A stretch of DNA of 64,000 nt from Pieris napi (Eukaryota; Arthropoda; Insecta; Lepidoptera; Pieridae). The position numbers and the translations under genes are program-made. Where the stretch lies: assembly GCF_905475465.1 (NCBI RefSeq), contig NC_062245.1:5828001-5892000 (forward strand). Direction: 5' to 3'. Within the stretch, counting starts at the first letter, position 1. Each line of letters begins with the position of its first letter. Positions 11,909 through 24,100 of this stretch are shown here, one piece after another. The notes under the pieces are model-generated. The model searched no databases, was not told the DNA's origin, and worked only from the letters and a program-made list of their open reading frames with translations.

Positions 11909-14900
11909 CTGAAAATTGGATTTTACTTATAAAATAATAAATCAATCAACACCAACTTAAATAAATAATAGTTTAAAAAAACTAAAAAACACGCTTTTAA
12001 AGCAAATCAAACTAAATTAGGAATTATTTTTCACTTTTTAGTTTGATTTGCTTTAAAAGCGTGTTTTTTAGTTTTTTTTAACTATTATTTATTTTTATTT
12101 TTTAGTTAATTTTTTTTATTTTTTTCATTTTTTTTTCGGATTATTGCATTGTCATCGATCTTTGACAGGTGCGCAAAGTTTGAATTAAATCTGTCCGTTA
12201 AAAGTGGGACAAAACCGAAGGAGTCGGTTACTTACATACATACATACATACGTATGTATGTATGCGCATATATACATACATACATACAGGTGAAGCTAAT
12301 ATAAAGCGTGTAATAATAAATCAATTGGCTGACTTAAAAAACTTAACTCAGATATGACAGAATATGATGAAATAATATGCATTATTTCGAAACTAGGAAT
12401 TATTTTTTCCCTGTAATGTAAAGATTAGCTACAATGCCACAAAAACAAAATTTCGATACAGAAAAATCTTTTCGCGTCACTTTTTATACGCAGTTTGAAA
12501 TTAATTAAGTACTACCTGACTGGAAGGTCTTAAAATAAAGGTCCCATCAGGCTGTCCCAACAGCAAATTCTCCGCCTCCTGCCTATCAATATTCATGTAA
12601 AACGGCTCATTTTCCACTGGAACCGGAAGTGGCCGCGCCGCCATGTTGGGCTTGCGTTCCCATTTCGAATCGTCACAAGATGGTTCCACTTCCGAAATGT
12701 CAGACTGCGCTTCGTTCGTTTCTGAAATTAATTTGATGTGAATATTTTGAAACGAGTATGATAGTATCGAGGTCTTACAGTAAACGAATTATAATTACTT
12801 TTAAAGTTCGAATATATGAGATTTAATAAAGTAATGTTTTTTTATTTCTCATAGAAGTACTATTACAAAATTGAATCGTTTAATAAGAGAGATATATCAT
12901 TAAATACTTTTAGACGCATAACGTTCTATACAAGTACCTATTTACTTGTATTGTCGTATCGAAATATAGTATTTATTTCATTCACGCAAATATTAATTAA
13001 AAGTCTGAATATAAAATATATAACTAATTAATACATTATACATTGAAATAAATAACTAACCTTAACATATAATAACTAAAATATATTATTGAAAGGAGTC
13101 CCTTTAGGCAAGGTTCCGAAGATACTGGCAGCGTTCCCCCTTTGAATAGCTAGACTAATTATTTGTTCGAGGTAGCTGCCAGATCTTCGGTTTCGGTTTC
13201 CTGTGATGCACCTATTATATTATGGGGTCATGTCATTCATAAGTGTCATATTTATTAATATAGTTTTACACTTAAATAGCTACTACTATCACACTACTAC
13301 TACTATTACATTTTTAAAGAAATTTATTCTTCGAAAACATCTTGTAGCAACTATATCGCGTAAAGGAAACCAAACATTTATTTGTATGGTCTGCCTGATA
13401 ACATATACACTATAAGAAATCATACCCCATAACCCGCGTAATTCAAATCTCACCTGCAATAACATCACTAAGGCAATGAAAAGTGTTATAAAACACATCA
13501 GCTATGACATCCCCTATCCTCACACCGAGGTTATACACTAAAGGTACACTAATTTTCATCCACCAACACATTGCACTAAGTCATGGTTAACACTTCATTT
13601 CTGTACTGTCAACCTCGACTTCACATCAAAATCCCTCTGCTTATAATTTAAAGGTAAAATGCAAAATTGACTCTTAGTTCTGTGACTTCCTACAGAGACG
13701 ATCATAGAGAGCATACGGGAATCTTAGTTCGCGCTATATCTTGACTTTAAATATTCCTGAGACATATTAAAATTATTAAAATTTTCCTAATTACGAAAAT
13801 TCTATTAAATAATGCGTACATACTACCTAACCTACTTGCTGACATTTTTTTTTTTGGATAATTCACACAAATTGACCTAGTCCCATGCTAAGCTGGTGAA
13901 GCTTGTGTTATGGGTACTAGGCAACGGATATACATACATATTATAGATAGATAGACATATAAATACATATTTAAACACCCAAGACCTAAGCACAGCACCA
14001 AAGGCTCATCACATCGATGTTTGTCTCAGCCGGGGATCGAACCCGGGACCCATGGATTCGCAGTCAGGGGTACTAACCACTAGACCAATGAGCCGTCAAA
14101 TTTTTTTGCCTAAAGGTTTACACAGCACAATCTATGCTGCATTAATTATATTTGTAATAAAACAACATGGCTGTCTCCCCCTTCAACCTTAGACAGTTAT
14201 AGTTTCGCCGTGAAACGTAGTCTGCAGGTGCACACTAAGTCACTATTATCAAAGACAATTAAACTTAGCGTAGGTTAGAGTAACAAGATTATATTTTTAA
14301 TTTCTGTACCTAACTAGTATGTTGATATGTTTTCATGATCCTCTACTGGTTACCGCCTATCTAACGTTATAATATGGTATGCCTTTTGTGTATATACTAT
14401 TAATTGCTGTGGTTACATTTTCGTGTCTATTATTAAATTCTTTTTATTTTTAGTTGTGGTACTCATACTTTTATAAAACAAATCCCTATCTGTGAAACAA
14501 TTCAAAGTTATAATTGTAATAAATGTAAGTGTAAAAAGAATATATTCTTTTTACATCTTACTATCTAGTTTTTGTGATGTGCCTGTTGTGTTTCCGTATT
14601 GATAAATAAATAAGTATACGGAGGAGTAATTATTAATTCCCTTTTTAATTTAGCTTTTTAATTTTTAATTAAGCTGCAAGCTAATACTTTATTCTGAAAT
14701 ATTTTACCTGAAATCTCAAGACCTTTAGATTAAGCACTACACAATCGTAGGCGGTCATTAAAGCAATTACTATAATATTCGATTGATCTAATTACGATAA
14801 TTACTCTTGGAATAATATAGTTCTATGTACTACAGTAATTATTTTGCCGATACTTGATACGTTTACGCCTTATCTTTTGTCCGTACAAATAACTTTATTT

Positions 14901-17900
14901 AAGAAACTTATCACGCAATTTTCACTTATAATACCACAAGAGCTTCAAAATTATCGGGTATTTCCCGATAGGTTCGTTGCAAACAATTACGACTTATAGT
15001 CGTCATGACGACTATATTTGTTTGCAGGGAACCTTGAGGGAAATGCCCGATAATTTTGAAGCTCGTGTGGTATTCGGGGGATTATTTTTCCGACCCAAAT
15101 GTCGGCCAATAGAATTGCACCATGAGACGAAATGTACAGTTAACAAATAAGAATTTCATAATGAATAAAACAACTACTTTATACTTTTCTTGAAGCAACG
15201 ACCAGAGAAAAATTTCACAAAAAATTATCAGTATATACCATGTAGGTTGTACCACGTGACGTCGAATGGTGCAATTCTATTGGCCGATATTTGGGTCGGA
15301 AAAATAATCAAGAAAAAAGTTGTTTGGTAAAATTAATCAATACATAAACCCTAAACAAAAACGGAGCCCAATTCATCTATACGTTACTTCCACCAGCAAT
15401 ACAAATTTCAAGACCTATACAAACTTAATTAATATGTATTTGCTCTTGGTAAAATATTCTATCGTGTGGGGACTGTAATATCAACAAAAAATTAAAACTC
15501 GTAGCAAGCCCCGTTCTTGTTTATTATACCCGCGGTTCATCAATAAGCTTACATACATATTTTGATCTCGGCGTATTTTGCGATGCACAAAATTTTTAAG
15601 TAATATTGTTTGTATTGTTCTCTCATATCGTGGCGTGTTGCGATATCTCTCTTAATTGACCAAATAAGGTCAATTGCTTTATAATTGATGTCCCTTCGTA
15701 ATTTTTGTCATTCTTCAATTAATGTACAATTACGCTAATTGCTAAATAAATTATGAAAACTATAACTGGATAATTAGAAGTAGCAGTTAACAACAGTTAG
15801 CAGTGTTGGCGTAGTGGCTTCAGCGTTCGAATCTCATCCCTGAGGTCGTAGGTTCAATCCCCGGCTATGCACCAATTAATTGTTTTTACGGCTTACAGAA
15901 GTAAATCACAATTTCGCCAATATCGCGTTCCAAGTCTTAACACGGTGCGGATAGATTTGATAGATTTAATTTAATCTAAGCAGAGTTACCCAAACAAAGA
16001 TGACGTCACAATAAAGACAACACACACAGACATATATATATATATACAAGAGGTTAACATATTATGTACTAAAAGATATAGAGGGGAGAATCTTATTTAT
16101 AACTTTAACTTATTAACAGAAATAAATTTTGACGATAATTTTGGAAGGGAGGGAGTTAAGGTTACATGGACGAGGGAAATTTGGAGAAAGATGGTCAAAT
16201 AACGAATCATTAATTAAAGAACAGTTAAAAAATATATGGTATATATATTTCTTTCACCATATATTTTATATCTTGCAAGGTCGACCTTGCAAGATCTCTT
16301 TTGTGAGGAAATTAAAAACCGTAGAGAATAGATAATTGTCTACAGATAACTATTTCTCAATATATATTTTGGAGTCGTAAAATTGCACTCATTATGCATG
16401 TAAATTAAATAAAAGCTTAACTCTGCTCGCGTTTCAAACAATAATCTAAATTATGAAGATGTCAAATGTCACATTAATATTAATTATTCGCAATGAGTCA
16501 CGTGTCACTCTTAGGCCCAATTGCTCACACATTCTTATAATTCCATAGATTACAAATCACACTGTATTGTCTAATCTTATCTCACGGATTTTCATTAGGC
16601 GCACATTAAATATTGAAGCACTTTTCAAATATAACTGATTACTAAAACACTAAATAAGTTGTACCGCGTATGCAAGATATACGTTTAATGAGAGTCACGC
16701 ATCTTCTCACTATTTTTTAATACTAAAAAGAATACAGTCGATTATTAGTGCTGTACTTGTCTATCGATATACGTTATTTAGAAATTTATTTTTCATACAA
16801 GATACGACATTCCAACACATTACCATACAGTATAAACAGCACAGATGTGTAAATGAATTTGGTTGGTTTAAAAATTTCTAAAACATGTGACTGTTTGCAC
16901 TACTGGCATTGACATCGACAATCGATATTCCCCACATCCCTATACAGATGTTCTCCATATGACACAATATGAACAAAAAGACGAGATCCTGAGAAAGTAA
17001 CACGTATCTATGGCGTTTTTTATTTGTACCAGGACTTATGTGGTTATATTGCCGGATAAGTATAGTTTATTATTGTGGATAAGTTTAGTAAGTTAAATAG
17101 TCTAACTTGTGATATTGACCTATTCGCCTCAAGGTGTCGGCAAGGAGCGCTATGACATCTGAGCTCCTCAGTGGATTTATGATGAACCATAAGTTTTTAT
17201 AAGTGTACATATAAGTTATACTAAACTGTTTAGCGTAACTTAACCAATTTTTACTTAGTTTATTACTTTCTTTGATATATATTTATTTAGTTGAATAAAA
17301 TCATTTTATTGTTACCAGTACAGTTAATATTATTAGTACCTAACTACTTGTAAAGATTTATTTAATGGCGTAAAAGAATATTGTGTATGGTAAGTAAGTT
17401 AGTAATAAGCTGTAAATCTTTCTCAATAAAAAAAAATAAAAAAATATTTAAAAAAAGTAGATAAAATATTTAAAAAAATTTTGCCCGTCCTCAACCTCGC
17501 TATATTTTCACAAGCGAAATATAAAATAATTTATACCAAATCAATAAGTATCTAATATAAAATCTGAGCAAGAGTGAAGTTGCCGTCAAACCAAGCGGAT
17601 TTAATATAGTGATTGGATAGTTTGCATTATGGCTAATTTTGATAAGTTCATGTCAAAGTCAAAGTGAAATCATTTATTCAATTAGGCCTATTAAAAGACA
17701 CTTTTAAAGTCAAAATTACTAAAAGGTAGTTACATATGGAGCAATGAGCAAGAAACTCCATACTTACTGTTTCAAAATAGTTTTTACAATATTTTGTATA
17801 CATTGATTTGATAATTATATCTGAAGACCATGTAACTAGAACAAAATAAAAAATAGTTAAAAAACTAAAAAACACCCTTTTAAAGCACATCAAACTAAAA

Positions 17901-18110
17901 AGTGAAAAATAATTCCTAATTTAGGCTGATGTGCTTTAAAAGCGTGTTTTTTAGTTTTTTTAAACTATTATTTATTTTTTATTTTTTAGTTAAATTTTTT
18001 TCATTAATTTTTTCGGATTATTGCATTGTCATCGATCTTTGACAGGTGCGCAAAGTTTGAATTAAATCTGTCCGTTAAAAGTGGGTCAAAATCGAGTCCG
18101 AAGGAGTCGG

Positions 18111-18141
<31 letters not shown>

Positions 18142-21100
18142 CATACATACATACATACAGGTGAAGCTAATATAAAGCGTGTAAAAATACCAAGCAGCAG
18201 ATAGTTAAATAGGTTTTTTATAGGAAGTAGTAGTAGAACCCCAAATAAATTGCTTGTTTCAAATATATTAAATTGGCATTGAGATCTTTATGAATAAGTA
18301 ATGATCAGGAATCTACCCGAGTGAGCTGAAATGCCGTGGAACTTATTGGATTTGCTAATTTCATTGCTCACTGCGACGTGGACGTCTGTTACACCGTTGT
18401 CGCTGTCATGAATTTACTATGAGACAAGGTTCGGAAGTGAGTGATCTATCTATAGATCTATAGGACTCAAAATGTTACACTTTTTAAGAATACTTTGTTT
18501 ACTATGTTTGGGAGTTAATGCAAATTTATATTTCCACAAACAACAAATTACAAACTTGTATCATATTAAACATAGCTACTATTGCTTAAGCCATATTTTA
18601 AAGTGATATAGAAACCCGAACGAAAATTATCATTTCATTTCGTCAAAGCAATGTATTGTTGTGATTAATTTGAGTAAGTAAAAAACAAGGTAATCCCGCG
18701 GGCCATACATTATATCCAATACGTTTTTGGCATACGGAAGACATACCTAGCACTTAGCATCGACTCTAGATCTTACCCTGTAAGGGCGTGTTGATAATTA
18801 ATCTCAATTGTCCTTAATAAAGTACTAACCTAACCTAACATTGAACCGTAGGAAGGAAGCGGGGCATCGCAACCCTTATGTTCGCCTAGGTAAGGCTTAA
18901 CTCAAAGGCATTGGTCAAGAAAAGCTACTGAAGATCCACAAGCAGACGACCTGGAGGGCTATCATTCACGCCGTCTAAGTAGCTAACGATTGCCACGATC
19001 TTCATTTTTTTAAATGATATCCTAGCTGCGCGCTTTTGTGTGCGTTGCGTGTACGTGTCTTGATCGTAGTGTGCTATTGTTTGCTCCAACGCGAGTCTGT
19101 CGCGTTACAACGCTTTGTTACGCTATCAAAGACTCGTTACCCTACGGTGTAAAAACACCCATTTTAAACTGTTTCCGAAATCATGTTGAATGCGATTACC
19201 CGTTATTATCGATGTTCAACGTTCTCCCACTTTTCGATAATTAGCTTTCATCGCTTTATCGATCTGATTTGATTTTCGCCATACTAATTATGCGTGGCGT
19301 CACTCGCGCTTGTAAAATTATTTTGAGCTAATTGTGAAGTTAAAACTGTATAATCGAAGTATAAAAGTCTTGTTATGGCGCGGTGATTCTCAATTTTCAT
19401 TATTATAAAATGTATATTATACTATTTTTAAAATGACTACTAGAATATTACAGCGCAAGTGTTTGTGTGTTTGACGTTTTCTAGCCGGGCTCGATTTGCC
19501 ATTTTGTTACCTACTAAGATGTAATCAATATTATTTTTTTGATTTTATTTAAAACGCAATCAAAGTGCGTATTTTTTTTTAAGTGAAGGTATTATGTGAT
19601 GAAATAATTCCCGTGAACCGTAAGCGTAAGAGGGCGTTTAAATTAATAATATTTAAAGTTAACCGAACCGACTTGCTGGTGATGAAAAACACAAATTTTA
19701 CAACAGATACAGCTATTTCGGAAATATTATTTAAGTCGCGGTGATTCTCAATTTTCATTATTATAAAATATATATTATACTATTTTTAAAATGACTACTA
19801 GAATATTACAGCGCAAGTGTTTGTGTGTTTGACGTTTTCTAGCCGGGCTCGATTTGCCATTTTGTTACCTACTAAGATGTAATCAATATTATTTTTTTGA
19901 TTTTATTTAAAACGCAATCAAAGTGCGTATTTTTTTTTAAGTGAAGGTATTATGTGATGAAATAATTCCCGTGAACCGTAAGCGTAAGAGGGCGTTTAAA
20001 TAAATAATATTTAAAGTTAACCGAACCGACTTGCTGGTGATGAAAAACACAAATTTTACAACAGATACAGCTATTTCGGAAATATTATTTAAGTCGCGGT
20101 GATTCTCAATTTTCATTATTATAAAATATATATTATACTATTTTTAAAATGACTACTAGAATATTACAGCGCAAGTGTTTGTGTGTTTGACGTTTTCTAG
20201 CCGGGCTCGATTTGCCATTTTGTTACCTACTAAGATGTAATCAATATTATTTTTTTGATTTTATTTAAAACGCAATCAAAGTGCGTATTTTTTTTTAAGT
20301 GAAGGTATTATGTGATGAAATAATTCCCGTGAACCGTAAGCGTAAGAGGGCGTTTAAATTAATAATATTTAAAGTTAACCGAACCGACTTGCTGGTGATG
20401 AAAAACACAAATTTTACAACAGATACAGCTATTTCGGAAATATTATTTAAGTCGCGGTGATTCTCAATTTTCATTATTATAAAATATATATTATACTATT
20501 TTTAAAATGACTACTAGAATATTACAGCGCAAGTGTTTGTGTGTTTGACGTTTTCTAGCCGGGCTCGATTTGCCATTTTGTTACCTACTAAGATGTAATC
20601 AATATTATTTTTTTGATTTTATTTAAAACGCAATCAAAGTGCGTATTTTTTTTAAACCGAAGGTATACGTGATGAAATAATTCCCGTGAACCGTAAGAGG
20701 GCGTTTAAATTAATAATATTTAAAGTTATGCGAACATAAAAACATATAGTACATAAACATAATATTTTTGCCTTCACTTTAAATAACACTTTGCAAGACT
20801 CTGACCATGACTGTTGAAAATCACACAGAAATGTAAATAATAAAGTTAGTAAAAAAAATAAAAATCGTGACATGAATTAACTTGAGTGAGAATTAATCAA
20901 TAAATATAATCTAAATCTAACATATTTAAACTATACTATGTAGATATGAAATGTGGTAAAAAAACCAATATCACAAGCCCAAACAATCTTGCGAAAAATT
21001 CTTAACTATTATTGTGTATATAAATGAACTCACCTCGTCTACCAAATCGCGTTTCGAGATAATTCATGATATAGCCAAGAAGAGATTCCTCCTTCTGTTT

Positions 21101-24100
21101 CAGACATACATCGCAATAGTCTTTTTCTATATTTACCGGTACCAAGTAGTCCTCGACTGCCAACGTCCTCTGCTAGAATTAAGTGAAATATTATAGAATT
21201 TGGTGAACAGATTAATACTTAAAAAAAAATATAGGCCATTATTTCTATATTCGGCAGCATGTTTAAGTCACTCCTGAATGATATTAGTAACAAAACAAGA
21301 GCGTAACTTGGCAAGAATTTTTATTATGGGGAAAGTTCGCGTTTTTATTGCGAACTTGGTAAATTTATCAAACTTTAGTTATAAACATTGTACATTCATT
21401 TGACAGATAATATTATATATAATTTAAAAGAAGTTAAATTACTTGACTTCATATTCTTATTGAACCACTGGAATGAGATAAACGTATCAAAAGTTTCCAT
21501 TTCTCTAAATCCCACATAATGTTACTACATATATACAAAATTAATAACAAGATGTAACCACAGAATGTTGCCAATTTAAACTTGTTTAATCTCCTTAACC
21601 TGACTCATCCTTTGATATAAGTAATTAACTTTGTCTTTACCATAACTCATGCGACGCCTAATCCAATCTATTTTGCTTAAACAAAAGGATATATTACGCT
21701 TAATTAAATTCTTTCAAATGTACGGGATGAATCTAATATGTGGATGTATTTACTTAAGGACCTATTTGGTCGCCAAACTCCAAAAAAGTTTCGTCATCGT
21801 TTCTTGAAGTAGGGCGAATGGTAAAAATATATTGCGAAGTTGAGTAGTTTATGTATCCATTTTAAAAGATCGATACACGATTTAAATAACTTCGCCTGAT
21901 AGAAAAAAAACCGAAACAAAGCCAATTTTTGACACTTTTAATTAAATTTATGACGAAAATGTATATAGAACATGATTTTTAAAATTACACGATATGTTTT
22001 ATCGCAAGCCAAGTAATCCATTTTAGAAAAAAAAACTATATTAATTTAATGGTTAACATAACTAATTGTTATTACGGGCCGGCGCGCCTCAGTGCTCCAG
22101 CTCTCCACTGCGCACCCCGAGACACAGCAATCCGTGCTACATATAGGGCCTTAAATGAATCTCAAATCAAACTGAACATTTTCATAATTTGTATAACAGA
22201 GAAAGTTTAAAAATTTCGACGATGTCAGTGATCCTAGGGACAATTAGCTTTGTTAAAACAATCCAGTCGAGATGCTGAGATTGATCCTGAATTGAATCTC
22301 ATTTTTTCATACCATGACCTCTTATGAGTTGAAACGTATTTGAATCGCAAGACCGAACGAAAGAACCATAATATTGTTTGTGGTTTCTATCTTAATTCTG
22401 AAATATAACTAATCTAAAATTATCGTGATTCATATGCACTTTTTATTTTTCATGTGTCTTTTTTTTAAAGAAGTATGTTGTTTACATGATTAATTGCTTT
22501 GTTTTGTTCCATTAGTTTTGTCCAAATAACTATGTGTCTTATGTATTTTTTCACTTCATTTTCCAATTAATTTTTTTCTCACAGCCTAAAAGAGATGGTT
22601 TGAAAGCGATAAGGCAGCCAGTCGCCCTCCTTTATATTTAATTATGTCAATTGTATAATGTATTATATTTCTATACGTATAAATGCAACGAAGTGTTAAT
22701 AATTAAAATAAAATAAAGAATTATTTTTTATTTCATATACTATTAATTTTTTGGTGCTATCTTAGATGTCTTACATTTTCAAAAGTTTAAAATTCTGTCA
22801 CATTTTGATAGCTACCTTGGAAATTTGTAAAACTTTAGTTTTACAAATAATTTAACGTAAATATGATAGGGTATGTATTTATTTTTTTCCAAAAATTAAT
22901 GGCTACATAGTATGTATATCAAAGTGATTCCTTAATATAAAAACTCATGAAAAATTTAGGTTATTAAGAAGTTATCGATAAATTGTATACGTATTGTTAT
23001 TAAGTATTAGTTGTATTTTAAAGGAAATCACAGTCAACCTGAAAACATGAAAATGTTCAGATTCAAGAAGCTACATTAAAATAAAATATGATAGTTTAAG
23101 GAATACAGTATTTACAATAGTCTTATCCTACATAGTAAGTAATTATAAGAATAATAATTGGAAATTGTTAAATATAATATTAAAATAAAATATAAATTTT
23201 GGTCCCTGTGGCAATGTACCTTTAATGCAGGCAGCATTTACGGCTTAAAGATCCAATTTACTTGCGTCACGAGGTCATGGTAGGAATTTTCATACAAATT
23301 GAATGAACGAAATCTGATTACTGCTGAGGTCACGTGGAAACCTAACCTGATAGTTTATTCGTCATAATATGAATAAACGATGCCGTTAAGTTGTAAGTTG
23401 TCAATTGGCTCGCAATAAGAGCTCATGATAGGCCCCCAGGACTAAATCATCTTTATCGTGTTTAACGACGAGCCGAGTTTAGGAGACGACTTAAAAGTAA
23501 TGAGTATTTTCAAAATGAGAAAAGCAAATACATATATTTAGTTTGATTTTTGATTTAAGTAACCTCTAACCATTATCATGAATAATAAACAACCAACAAA
23601 GCGGTATGTTGATATATCGTTGGAGAGTCGTAACCTAGACTTAAATGCTAATAATATTTAACGTATATATGTGAAAATTAACCCTAGATTACCTTGAGAC
23701 AGCCTTATTGTATAAAAACATTCAGGCTAGGGATGTGAAAAAATAGTCGATTATTAAAAAAATCGATTATAATCCATTTTTTTTTCAAGAAAAATCTATT
23801 ATTTTTTTTAAGAAAAATCGATTAATAAATAATCGATTTTTTAATGCAGAATGTCACATCCCTAATTCAAGCTCTCAACTCATAATTAATATTTATTAAC
23901 TATGTTTTCTATAGTATAGAGTTAATGGTGTCGGAACATTAGTGAGACAGATTTGGAATTTGGACGTAGTGATTAATAACTATATATGTATAGTATATAT
24001 AGCGTTGATTAGTTAAGGTTTATAAGCTTATAATTTTAATAACTATACCTGTTCATCACCCGTCTCTTCTTTTTGTACATGTACTGAATCATACATCTCC

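Noticed and set aside
11710..11937. 75-codon plus-strand ORF
   Set aside because: It is antisense to the SH2 exon at 11908-11636, whose minus-strand translation gives clear SH2 strands with correct splice phase.
24043..24048. Stop codon of the 255-codon frame as the true end of the adaptor protein
   Set aside because: A consensus donor CAG|GTATAG lies just before it, and three further in-phase exons complete an SH2 domain.
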